Part shown: piece after piece, positions 1 to 6,585 of the stretch
How positions within the stretch are numbered: the first letter of the stretch is position 1
Layout of the letters: the number at the start of each line of letters is the position of its first letter
Assembly (NCBI GenBank): GCA_964639275.1
Contig: CAZXCQ010000106.1
Location: forward strand, 1-18,722
Reading direction: 5' to 3'
Length of the DNA stretch: 18,722 nt
Source of the DNA: CAZXCQ01 sp964639275
GTDB lineage: Bacteria > Desulfobacterota > DSM-4660 > Desulfatiglandales > Desulfatiglandaceae
Notes under the pieces: generated by a model
The model's database searches: none
Seen by the model: the letters and a program-made list of their open reading frames with translations, nothing else
Told to the model about the DNA's origin: nothing
Translations under genes and position numbers: made by a program

Positions 1-233
1 GTTCAGGGTTCACAGGTTCAGCGTTTGAAACAAAGACAAGATTGAAGACCCGGAGGGTTGGGAAAACATGGTAATCTTGTTAAATAGCGTCCAATGGGCC
101 TCCCATTGTCAGATTTGGAATGATGCACCCGTAGGTTTCGCTTCTGAACACGCACAGAAATTGGAATCCGGAGGCAAAAATGGAGCCTTGAACCTCTGAA
201 CCTTTGAACCCGTGAACGCTTACAGAACGAGAA
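1..233. repeat. Leader spacer with facing GGTTCA-type repeat tracts
   Basis: Positions 1-29 hold GTTCA/GGTTCA units in tandem. Positions 188-218 hold the same units on the opposite strand (TGAACC, TTGAACC, GTGAAC), so the two tracts face each other across about 160 bp and could pair as an imperfect stem. A smaller palindrome (CAATGGG, 3-nt loop, CCCATTG) lies at 92-108. A 43-codon ORF from the ATG at 68 is possible but resembles nothing I know. No convincing promoter was found. Confidence 0.55.
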
Positions 234-1475
234 GTGGAGGAAAATGACTTGGATAATACACCATGGAAGACAAAGGACTGGTTTGTAAGCCCCTGGAATT
301 ACTTTGAAGAGGTAAGAGAGGGCTTTACCCCCCCCAAAAGTGTGAAGATTCACGATGTTACCCTCCGTGACGGGGAGCAGCAGGCCGGGGTCATATTTAC
401 AAAGGACGATAAGGTGCGAATTGCCGAGAAGCTCTCAGAGGTGGGCATTCACCGCATCGAGGCGGGTATGCCGGCCGTGTCGCCACGGGACGAGGCGGCC
501 ATCAGGGAGATCGTCAAGCGCGACCTCGACGCTGAGATCTTCTGTTTCTGCCGGTGTATGGTTGATGATGTCCAGCTTGCGGCGGACTGCGGGGTTGACG
601 GCATCGTCATTGAGATCCCTTCGAGCGCCCACCTGATTGAACAGGGATATAGGTGGCCCCTTGAAAAGGCGATTGACCTTTCGATCGGGGCGACCTCCTT
701 TGCCAAGGAAAAAGGCCTCTATACGGTCTTTTTCACTATCGATGCAACCCGCTCCGACATCGACTGGCTCCTCAACCTGATCGAAAAGGTGGCGACCGAA
801 GGCCATATGGACGCCCTTACCCTGGTTGATACCTTTGGGGTGATCTGTCCGCAGGCCGCAACCTATTTTGCCAAAAAGGTGAGAGAGAGGATAACGCAGC
901 CGATGGAGGTCCACTTTCATTCCGACTTTGGCATGGGCGTGGCCAACACGATCAACGCGGTACTGGCGGGGGCTTCGGTCATCCACTCGACAGTCCTGGG
1001 CATTGGGGAGCGGTGCGGGAATACGCCCATGGAAGAGACGGTTCTGGCCCTCTTGACCATGTATGGTATTGATGTGGGAATCGACTACGGCAAGATCAAC
1101 GAGCTATCGCAGCTTGTCAGAGGGCTTTCCGGAACACAGGTTCCATCCTGCCGGCCCTTTATTGGTGACGGCGCATATACCATAGAATCCGGGATAGTCA
1201 CCGGATGGTTCCGAAACGCCTATGGGGAACACCCCACGACACTGTATCCTGTGCATCCTCAGTTTGTGGGCCGCGAAGGTCCAAAGATCGTCATGGGGAA
1301 AAAGAGTGGTGTGGACAATGTGTGGCTATGGGCGGAGAGGCTGGGCATTGAACTCACAGAAGACCATGCCTTTGAGATTGTCCAAAAAGTAAAGCTCAGA
1401 TCCCATGACCTCAAGCGGGTTCTTGATGAGGATGAATTCAGGGAGATTGCCGAGGAGGTGAAGTCCCAGGGCTAG
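234..1475 (+). CDS. DRE-TIM metallolyase: isopropylmalate/homocitrate/Re-citrate synthase-like acyltransferase
   Basis: This enzyme should condense an acyl-CoA (typically acetyl-CoA) with a 2-oxo acid in the cytoplasm. Visible motifs, numbered from the GTG start, are HDVTLRDGEQQ at 40-50 (catalytic Arg45 and metal-ligand Asp41), HFHSDFG at 227-233 (metal-binding His227 and His229) and GERCGNTPMEE at 258-268. At 413 aa it has the catalytic barrel and a linker but not the C-terminal LeuA regulatory domain, so leucine-type feedback is unlikely. An N-terminal extension of about 35 aa (WKTKDW, WNYFEEV) is unusual for LeuA. The substrate cannot be fixed: homocitrate, citramalate and Re-citrate synthases are all possible. 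The listed start is GTG 234; a TTG at 249 has a better ribosome site (GGAGG at 236-240, 8-nt spacing) and may be the true start. The neighbouring oxidase genes follow on the same strand after 183 bp. Confidence 0.85.
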   Translation: MEENDLDNTPWKTKDWFVSPWNYFEEVREGFTPPKSVKIHDVTLRDGEQQAGVIFTKDDKVRIAEKLSEVGIHRIEAGMPAVSPRDEAAIREIVKRDLDAEIFCFCRCMVDDVQLAADCGVDGIVIEIPSSAHLIEQGYRWPLEKAIDLSIGATSFAKEKGLYTVFFTIDATRSDIDWLLNLIEKVATEGHMDALTLVDTFGVICPQAATYFAKKVRERITQPMEVHFHSDFGMGVANTINAVLAGASVIHSTVLGIGERCGNTPMEETVLALLTMYGIDVGIDYGKINELSQLVRGLSGTQVPSCRPFIGDGAYTIESGIVTGWFRNAYGEHPTTLYPVHPQFVGREGPKIVMGKKSGVDNVWLWAERLGIELTEDHAFEIVQKVKLRSHDLKRVLDEDEFREIAEEVKSQG

Positions 1476-1579
1476 GCGCCGCCCGTTGCTGTATTGGGGC
1501 CATCAGGGGATGACAGGAGCTACTGGATCATCCCAGGCCTACCCACAAGTCTTACCCCCAAAGCCTAGGGCATCCCATT

Positions 1580-1604
1580 ACCCCCCGACAGAGTGGTGGG
1601 GGGT
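1580..1604 (+). other. C-rich/G-rich hairpin between the carboxyltransferase and GlcD-like genes
   Basis: ACCCCCC at 1580-1586 pairs with GGGGGGT at 1598-1604 across an 11-nt loop. The following bases are not T-rich, so it is not a canonical intrinsic terminator. It could be an RNA stability or processing element. The rest of the 1476-1658 spacer shows no gene. Confidence 0.4.
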
Positions 1605-1658
1605 TATCTGTGCGATTTTAGGGGATGATTCCGGTCTTATCAACAAGCGGAACAATCG

Positions 1659-3053
1659 ATGGAGACTAGCCGTATGGAAGCAGGTATAAGACAGCGTCTT
1701 AAAGAGATCGTGGGTCCGGAAAACTATGCCGACAGCCTGATCGATCTCATCGCCTATTCCAAGGACGCATCAGAGCACAAACACCGTCCCGAAGCCGCTG
1801 TGTGGCCGACAGGTGCCGGGCAGGTCTCGGAGATACTCAAGCTTGCCAGCAAAAACGGATTCCCGGTGGTTCCCCGGGGCGCCGGCACCTCTCTGGCCGG
1901 CCTGGCAGTCGCTATCCGGGGTGGGGTGATCCTGGATATGGGGCGTATGGACAAAATCCTTGAAATCAATATTGAAGACCGCCTGGCAGTCGTCCAGCCC
2001 GGTGTCGTTTACGCGGACCTTGACCGGGCACTGGTGCCTCACGGTTTCTTCTTCCCCCCGGATCCGGCCAGCGGCGCCGTGTGTACCCTGGGGGGGAATG
2101 TCGCCACCAATGCGGGCGGGATAAAAGGGGCCAAATACGGTACAACCAAGGACTATGTCCTTGCCCTGGAGGTGGTACTCGCCGACGGCAGGATATTGCA
2201 TACAGGCTCCCGGTGCATGAAGACAGCGTCCGGATATGATCTGACAAAGCTCTTTGTCGGCTCCGAGGGCACCCTGGGGGTGATCACGGAGATAACCCTC
2301 AAGATCAACCCCAAACCGCCCCTGGTATCGACCTCCATGGCCACGTTTGAAGATCTGGGAGATGCCGGAAGGGCGATAAACCAGATCATGTATTCCGGGA
2401 TCTTACCAAGCGCCCTGGAGGTGGTGGACAAACAGACCCTAGTGGCAATCAATCAAAACAGTGACCTGGATCTGCCCGAGGTGGAGGCGCTTCTTCTGGC
2501 TGAGACCGATGGATACACCCGTGAGGAAACCGAATTCCAGATGGACAAGATCATAAAGATCTTTGAGAAGAACCATGCCTCGACGGTCCAGCGGTCTAAA
2601 GATCAAACAAAGGCCCAGGCACTCTGGACGGCCCGCAAGGCCGCATACGGGGTCATGGCGCGGGTCAACTACAACCTCTTTGTCGAAGATCTGGCCATTC
2701 CCATGTCCAAGGTGCCCGATATGCTGAGAAAGATCTCCGGCCTGGCAAAGAAATACGACCTCAAGATCCCCACCGTGGGTCACGCCGGTGACGGGAACCT
2801 CCACCCGGGCATCAGCTTTGATGGAACTGATCCGGATGAGGTCAAACGGGTGGAAAAGGCCTCAAGAGAGCTTTTTGAGAAGGTCGTCGAGCTAGGCGGC
2901 ACCCTGACCGGCGAGCACGGCATCGGTTTGGCCAAGGCGCCATTTATGCCCCTGGAACATAACGACATCGGTATGGATGTGATGCGCTCTATCAAACGGG
3001 TTTTTGATCCCGACAGCATTCTCAACCCCGGCAAAATGGGACTGGAGGTATAA
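1659..3053 (+). CDS. FAD-linked 2-hydroxyacid oxidase/dehydrogenase, GlcD-like
   Basis: A flavoprotein that oxidises a 2-hydroxy acid (glycolate, D-lactate or a related acid) to the 2-oxo acid. The 464-aa length is normal for the GlcD/D-LDH family. The FAD-binding PCMH domain is marked by PRGAGTSLAG at 72-81, a DPAS...LGGNVATNAGG stretch at 135-154 and GSEGTLGVITE at 201-211. The C-terminal oxidase domain carries EDLAIP at 343-348, GHAGDGNLHP at 374-383, GEHGIGLAK at 418-426 and the NPGKM ending motif. The stop codon directly abuts the start of the Fe-S partner gene, so the two products very likely act as a pair that sends electrons to menaquinone or an Hdr-like acceptor. A second in-frame ATG at 1674 is a plausible alternative start. 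The substrate is not identifiable; no Etf genes are nearby, which argues against an Etf-linked lactate dehydrogenase. Confidence 0.88.
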   Translation: METSRMEAGIRQRLKEIVGPENYADSLIDLIAYSKDASEHKHRPEAAVWPTGAGQVSEILKLASKNGFPVVPRGAGTSLAGLAVAIRGGVILDMGRMDKILEINIEDRLAVVQPGVVYADLDRALVPHGFFFPPDPASGAVCTLGGNVATNAGGIKGAKYGTTKDYVLALEVVLADGRILHTGSRCMKTASGYDLTKLFVGSEGTLGVITEITLKINPKPPLVSTSMATFEDLGDAGRAINQIMYSGILPSALEVVDKQTLVAINQNSDLDLPEVEALLLAETDGYTREETEFQMDKIIKIFEKNHASTVQRSKDQTKAQALWTARKAAYGVMARVNYNLFVEDLAIPMSKVPDMLRKISGLAKKYDLKIPTVGHAGDGNLHPGISFDGTDPDEVKRVEKASRELFEKVVELGGTLTGEHGIGLAKAPFMPLEHNDIGMDVMRSIKRVFDPDSILNPGKMGLEV

Positions 3054-4157
3054 GTGGAGGCCAAATACGGTTTTGTCGATAGATTTCGCGATCAGGTCCT
3101 CCGGTGTTCCAGCTGTGGCTTCTGCCGTGCGGTCTGCCCGGTCTTTGGGCTGACCAAACGGCCCGCATTCAATGCCCTCGGCAAAATGCTGGTGCTCAAA
3201 GAAGTCCTGGAGGGGGCGATCGATCTAAACGATGAGCTGATCGAAAGCCTGTTTCAATGCACCACCTGCGCCGCTTGCGTTGAGCAGTGCCCCACCGGGG
3301 TAAGCGTCCCCGATATTGTCAAGGAGGCCAGAAAGGATATGGTCTCTCGGGGCTCATGCCACCCAACATTCAAGGGGCTAAACCAGGTCCTTCAAAGACA
3401 CACCAACATCTATGGTGAAGACGAACCAGAGGACTTTGAACGGGAACGGAATAAGACGGCCCAATATGTCTTTTTTATCGGTTGTGTGGGCGCCTACAGA
3501 GAGGATGAACCCACCACGGCGGCCCTCGATCTCCTGGACCACTTCAATGTCGACTATACCCTGATCGACGAGGTCTGTTGCAGCGGTGTATTGGAAGACG
3601 TGGGATACGAGATCAACAAAGACCTCGCCCAAAAAAATATTGATGTTATCCTGGCCACAGGCGCCAGGACAGTTATCACGGGGTGTCCTTTTTGTTCAAG
3701 GACCTTTAACAACAAAACAGCGTATAAGGGGCTCAGGAAAGAAAAGGTCAAGATTATCCATATCAGCCAGTTCCTAAAGGATTTTGACCCCGGTGTTAAA
3801 ACGGACAAACGGGTGACCTATCACGACCCATGCGATCTGGGCAGACACTGCGGCATCTATCAAGAACCCCGGGAGATCATCCAAAAGATTGCACCAGATT
3901 TTGTGGAAATGCGCCATAACCGCGCCAATGCCCTCTGTTGTGGCGCCGGTGGCGGTGTCAGGGGGGCCTATGCCAAGACCTCCATAGCCATGGCCCGCAG
4001 ACGTCTTGAAGAGGTCGAGGAGATCGGCGCCGAGGTCCTTCTGACCGAGTGCAACTCCTGTGTTCACAACCTTGAAAATGCCAGGCTCAGGGCACAAAAA
4101 TTTGAGATCCGCACCACATCCCAATTCATCCATGACATGGTGCAGGAGTCCCAATAA
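3054..4157 (+). CDS. HdrD/GlcF-like Fe-S protein with two CCG domains
   Basis: The electron-transfer partner of the preceding flavoprotein. Two [4Fe-4S] ferredoxin motifs sit at C18/C21/C24/C28 and C69/C72/C75/C79. Two CCG (cysteine-rich) domains follow, centred on CCSG at 175-178 and CCGAGGG at 295-301, with further cysteines at 144, 211, 260, 333 and 336. Such domains bind the non-cubane or quinone-active clusters of HdrB/HdrD and GlcF. No membrane segment is visible, so any membrane association would be peripheral or through a partner. The GTG start immediately follows the TAA of the GlcD-like gene (no spacing), with GGAGG at 3044-3048 as ribosome site inside the upstream gene, which indicates translational coupling. 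The 367-aa length is typical of single GlcF-type subunits. Confidence 0.87.
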   Translation: MEAKYGFVDRFRDQVLRCSSCGFCRAVCPVFGLTKRPAFNALGKMLVLKEVLEGAIDLNDELIESLFQCTTCAACVEQCPTGVSVPDIVKEARKDMVSRGSCHPTFKGLNQVLQRHTNIYGEDEPEDFERERNKTAQYVFFIGCVGAYREDEPTTAALDLLDHFNVDYTLIDEVCCSGVLEDVGYEINKDLAQKNIDVILATGARTVITGCPFCSRTFNNKTAYKGLRKEKVKIIHISQFLKDFDPGVKTDKRVTYHDPCDLGRHCGIYQEPREIIQKIAPDFVEMRHNRANALCCGAGGGVRGAYAKTSIAMARRRLEEVEEIGAEVLLTECNSCVHNLENARLRAQKFEIRTTSQFIHDMVQESQ

Positions 4158-4197
4158 AGAATCTACCCGCAAAGCGGGTGGGATTCTTTATTCTTTA
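4156..4197 (+). terminator. Intrinsic terminator of the GlcD/GlcF transcript
   Basis: A long stem overlaps the stop codon: AAAGAATC (4156-4163) pairs with GATTCTTT (4182-4189), and inside it ACCCGC (4165-4170) pairs with GCGGGT (4174-4179) around an AAA loop. A T-rich stretch (TTTATTCTTT) follows. The strong stem, short loop and T tail make this the clearest terminator in the window. Confidence 0.85.
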
Positions 4198-4237
4198 TGG
4201 CATAGCCATTCGTCCCTGACCACGCCTTACCCCAACC

Positions 4238-4291
4238 GTCATGCCGGACTTGATAAGCCTGCCCCGTACCCGATACGGGGGCATCCAGTAG
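4238..4291 (-). repeat. REP-like palindromic element, copy A
   Basis: Read on the minus strand it starts CTACTGGATGCC and ends CCGGCATGAC, like the other copies in the window. The centre is occupied by a separate hairpin (CCCCGTA 4262-4268, TACGGGG 4274-4280) rather than a simple loop. It faces copy B across about 17 bp. Confidence 0.65.
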
Positions 4292-4308
4292 TTTCTTAAA
4301 AAAGGCAC

Positions 4309-4336
4309 CTGGATTCCGGCCCCTCGGGCATGAGCG
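4309..4336 (+). repeat. REP-like palindromic element, copy B
   Basis: It begins with the shared CTGGATTCCGGC end at 4309-4320 and continues to a GCATGA-type right end. The right boundary is uncertain because a TCGACATG duplication follows directly. Confidence 0.5.
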
Positions 4337-4833
4337 ACTCGACATGAGCTCGTCGACATGTCTCGGAGCCGAATGGCTTCCGCTTGCCTTTAGACGGGGT
4401 GTTCGACAGGTTTCGGGTTGGAAATTCCAAATCACAAATCCCAAATAACACACTTCTTTCTTCAGATTTTCGCTCATGGTTCTTCTCTCATAGTTTTCGT
4501 GGAGCTTCTCTGATTGGTCGCCGCAATGATTCGCAGCTCGACAGGCCGGGCCTCGCTGGCCCCCAGCCTTTGCACAACTCCAGAAAGGGCAAAAGGGATG
4601 ATATGACGTGGTCATACAGGAACAGAATAATGGAAATCAAGATAGGTATCGCCGGAGACCAGTCACAGGGCCGCGGTTTCGTCATCTCCTTTTTCCTTGA
4701 CATCCTCACGGCCACTCCCTTAAGGTCCTTGGTGAAATGGGGGTAATGGAAGAGTCTTGAAAGGAATTTGGTGGGGGGATTCTGTGCTTTTCTTGCTGTT
4801 TGTCAGTGGACTTTTAACAAAAGGAGGAGAGAA

Positions 4834-5106
4834 ATGAAAAAGGATGATCTGGTGAGATTGGTTTCCGAGCAGGCAGGGATTACCCGCAAGGCCGCAGGGG
4901 AGGCACTCAATGCGGTTATCGAATCAATTTCCGCTACCCTGGAGAAAGGGGACGCAATTTCTTTCGTCGGGTTTGGGAGTTTTAAGGTGGTTAAGCGCGC
5001 GGCCCGCGAAGGCCGGAACCCGAGTACAGGGAAAACCATGCACATCCCGGCCTCCAAGTCTGTTAAGTTCACACCAAGCAAGACATTAAAGGACCGTATC
5101 CAGTAA
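4834..5106 (+). CDS. hup: HU-family histone-like DNA-binding protein
   Basis: A small nucleoid protein that bends and packages DNA as a dimer. The 90-aa product has the full HU/IHF fold: two N-terminal helices (starting MKKDDLVRLV), the GFGSF turn, and the DNA-binding beta-arm with GRNPSTGK and IPAS, ending in a short helix. I chose ATG 4834 because AAGGAGGAG sits just upstream (4821-4829) and the protein then begins where HU proteins normally do; a longer frame from 4768 would add an implausible 22-residue leader. It stands alone between two gene-poor spacers, so it is probably monocistronic. HU and IHF subunits are hard to separate by eye; the sequence reads as HU. Confidence 0.93.
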   Translation: MKKDDLVRLVSEQAGITRKAAGEALNAVIESISATLEKGDAISFVGFGSFKVVKRAAREGRNPSTGKTMHIPASKSVKFTPSKTLKDRIQ

Positions 5107-5398
5107 TTCCGGGGAGTATACAGTTGCTTCTCTATTTGCAGCTGTTCGGGTTGTCAGGTTCACGGTTCAAGGTTCGGAGTTGTCACGCCTCGATATCCTT
5201 CCGTCCCGGAATTTAGTCTTCATGGATGTCTAACCTTGAACCGTAAGCTTTGGCGCCTTGCCCCGGAATGGTTGCGAGCCGAAAGATCAAGAAATACGGG
5301 ATTGAAGGGGGTTCAAGATTAAAAGTAAGAGGAACAAATGACCGCAGGATGCCCAGCACAAGTGAATGCGAACCCGGTGATATCTTTACTTGAACCGA
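5107..5398. other. Spacer with a second facing GGTTCA repeat pair
   Basis: No gene is visible. GGTTCACGGTTCAAGGTTCGG-type units lie at 5156-5180 on the plus strand and the inverse (AACCTTGAACCGT) at 5231-5250, repeating the arrangement at 1-218. A weak hairpin (CAGTTGC ... GCAGCTG) just after the HU stop near 5131-5155 lacks a T tail. The HU gene and the minus-strand gene at 5399 converge on this spacer. Confidence 0.55.
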
Positions 5399-5872
5399 TC
5401 AGAGGTCCTCAAATATGCTGTTGAGACTCTCCAGGTCCTCATCGGCTCTTGCTGGTATCTTCTCAGGGGGTTGTTCAACCGCCCTGGCCTGTCTCATCGG
5501 TGTTACCTTGTCTTCCCTCCTGACCACCTGATCTCCCCCTGACGGCCCCATCTTCCTGACCGTTATCCGATTGCCGGCCAGACCAACAGAACAGTCGCCA
5601 TCGACCTCAATGCAAAACTCATCCCCTGCATTGAGGTGTGTCTCGACGAGGAGCCCCTTCCCGGAGATCCTTATGGTCCCTGTCCTTGCATAGAGCCCCG
5701 GCACATAGACAAATTTCTTGTATTTCTGCATAATCTCGCCAATCCGCCACTGCAATGTCGGCAGGCTGATTTCCGCCCTTTCGCATATCTCCCGGGCATC
5801 CAGCCCTTTGTTGATCAGGGCAACCAGGTTCTTGTCACTCAGATGATTCATTTCTCCACCCTTGTCAGCCAT
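5399..5872 (-). CDS. Small HTH protein of unknown function
   Basis: I do not recognise the family. The 157-aa product has an N-terminal helix-turn-helix-like region at about 15-50 (DAREICERAEISLPTLQWRI reads as a DNA-recognition pair of helices). A beta-rich segment at 64-107 (TIRISGKGLLVET ... RITVRK) has the rhythm of an AbrB/SpoVT-like swapped hairpin. It ends in a charged, proline-containing tail with an acidic C-terminus. This suggests a DNA-binding regulator, but that is inference. The start at 5872 has GGAGG 8 nt upstream; an internal ATG at 5851 is a weaker alternative. The start region lies in a 55-bp sequence that reappears after the scaffold gap, so the upstream context is uncertain. 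Confidence 0.7.
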   Translation of the reverse strand: MADKGGEMNHLSDKNLVALINKGLDAREICERAEISLPTLQWRIGEIMQKYKKFVYVPGLYARTGTIRISGKGLLVETHLNAGDEFCIEVDGDCSVGLAGNRITVRKMGPSGGDQVVRREDKVTPMRQARAVEQPPEKIPARADEDLESLNSIFEDL

Positions 5873-5906
5873 GATGTCCCTCCACTGAAAGGTTTGTTGT
5901 TGATAA
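5852..5906. repeat. 55-bp sequence duplicated across the assembly gap, left copy
   Basis: Bases 5852-5906 are identical, position by position, to 6007-6061. The copy contains the start codon and ribosome site of the HTH gene. It ends exactly at the run of Ns, as expected of overlapping contig ends that were scaffolded without being merged. Confidence 0.95.
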
Positions 5907-6006
5907 NNNNNNNNNNNNNNNNNNNNNNNNNNNNNNNNNNNNNNNNNNNNNNNNNNNNNNNNNNNNNNNNNNNNNNNNNNNNNNNNNNNNNNNNNNNNNN
6001 NNNNNN
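5907..6006. other. Scaffold gap of exactly 100 Ns
   Basis: One hundred unknown bases, the conventional placeholder for a gap of unknown size. Because both flanks end in the same 55-bp sequence, the true gap may be zero or negative. Confidence 0.98.
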
Positions 6007-6061
6007 TTCTCCACCCTTGTCAGCCATGATGTCCCTCCACTGAAAGGTTTGTTGTTGATAA
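6007..6061. repeat. 55-bp sequence duplicated across the assembly gap, right copy
   Basis: Identical to 5852-5906. It begins exactly where the Ns stop and again holds the start codon (CAT at 6025-6027 on the plus strand) and ribosome site of the HTH gene. If merged, the promoter at 6061-6090 sits directly upstream of that gene. Confidence 0.95.
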
Positions 6062-6090
6062 TAATGACCTCGCCCCCTGCGTGTTGTCAA
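6061..6090 (-). promoter_or_regulatory. Candidate sigma-70-type promoter of the HTH gene
   Basis: On the minus strand, TTGACA (6085-6090) and CATTAT (6061-6066) are separated by 18 nt. Once the duplicated 55-mer is collapsed, this lies a short distance upstream of the HTH gene's start. Confidence 0.45.
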
Positions 6091-6108
6091 GAAAGAAGGG
6101 GAGCCCCT
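6085..6108 (-). terminator. Weak candidate terminator downstream of tRNA-Pro
   Basis: On the minus strand a short AGGG/CCCT stem (within 6097-6108) is followed by the pyrimidine-rich TCTTTCTT. The stem is short and the T tail is interrupted, so readthrough from the tRNA into the HTH gene is possible. Confidence 0.25.
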
Positions 6109-6159
6109 ACCCACCCAAAGAAAAAGGGTCAGGAAACGAGCCAACCCCTTGAAACTTAC

Positions 6160-6236
6160 TGGTCGGGACGGGGAGATTTGAACTCCCGGCCCCCTGAACC
6201 CCATTCAGGTGCGCTTCCAGACTGCGCCACGTCCCG
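6160..6236 (-). tRNA. tRNA-Pro, anticodon GGG
   Basis: All arms can be drawn on the minus strand: acceptor CGGGACG/CGTCCCG, a D arm with GCGC ... GCGC, anticodon stem CCTGA/TCAGG around loop ATGGGGT (anticodon GGG, plus-strand 6200-6202), a 5-nt variable loop, T arm GGGAG/CTCCC around TTCAAAT, discriminator A and an encoded CCA. The 77-nt length and loop match bacterial tRNA-Pro(GGG), which reads CCC and CCU codons. Confidence 0.96.
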
Positions 6237-6250
6237 GATTTTTTGATTTG

Positions 6251-6278
6251 ATATTATATCACTCTGTCTCTTTGTCAA
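6251..6278 (-). promoter_or_regulatory. Promoter of tRNA-Pro
   Basis: On the minus strand a consensus -35 TTGACA (6273-6278) is followed by overlapping -10 candidates: TAATAT (6251-6256, 16-nt spacer) and TATAAT (6253-6258, 14-nt spacer). The predicted start falls only a few bases before the mature tRNA 5' end at 6236. Confidence 0.7.
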
Positions 6279-6585
6279 GGGATAAAATGGGATATGATCC
6301 CGGATCGCGCCACCCGCTTGTCAGTTTCTCAAAATGGGGGTACAGTGAAAATAATGTAAAATCTCAATAATTAGGGGGAAGACAACTGGATTCCGGCTTT
6401 CGCCGGAATCCAGACTTTCTGACAATAAACGTGTTTACCGCCAATTATTTAAGAGATACAGAATAATCTCCTCTCTCGAAGGGGGTTACATTTTTTGCCT
6501 TTCATCTGGAAAGACAAAATCAAATCATGTATATGATGTTGATCCTGTCAAGTGTTGCCAGACGGTCATTTATCAGGCCTAGACC
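6279..6585. other. Spacer upstream of the adenylate cyclase gene
   Basis: No gene is visible. The stretch lies between the divergent tRNA promoter and the cyclase start. It contains a perfect REP-like palindrome at 6386-6413, preceded by TCTCAATAA near 6363. I see no clear promoter or strong ribosome site for the cyclase. Confidence 0.5.
6386..6413 (+). repeat. REP-like palindromic element, copy C (minimal form)
   Basis: CTGGATTCCGGC, a TTTC loop, then GCCGGAATCCAG gives a perfect 12-bp stem. This is the simplest copy, without an inner hairpin. No T tail follows, so it is not a typical terminator. A TCTCAATAA motif about 20 bp upstream is shared with the copy at 10751. Confidence 0.75.

Larger units (their letters stand above)
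4198..4833. other. Gene-poor spacer with repeat elements
   Basis: About 640 bp with no convincing gene. It holds two head-to-head REP-like palindromes (4238-4291 and 4309-4336), a direct duplication of TCGACATG near 4335-4360, and a short AAATCACAAATCCCAAAT tract near 4430. Open frames on both strands have no recognisable domain and overlap the repeats. A minus-strand frame near 4488-4715 has a hydrophobic run but only a GTG start and no ribosome site, so I do not call it. The HU gene's ribosome site ends this stretch. Confidence 0.6.

Noticed and set aside
435..986. 183-aa minus-strand ORF
   Set aside because: Antisense shadow of the clearly conserved carboxyltransferase gene.
4384..4746. 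120-aa plus-strand ORF and overlapping minus-strand ORFs
   Set aside because: They translate repeat-rich spacer, have no ribosome site and no recognisable domain.
4768..4833. Longer HU start adding 22 residues
   Set aside because: The ATG at 4834 has a strong ribosome site and gives the standard HU N-terminus.
6049..6246. 65-aa plus-strand ORF
   Set aside because: It runs antisense through the tRNA-Pro gene and has no recognisable domain.
6386..6413. Intrinsic terminator
   Set aside because: The stem is perfect but has no T tail and belongs to the REP-like family found at five other places.
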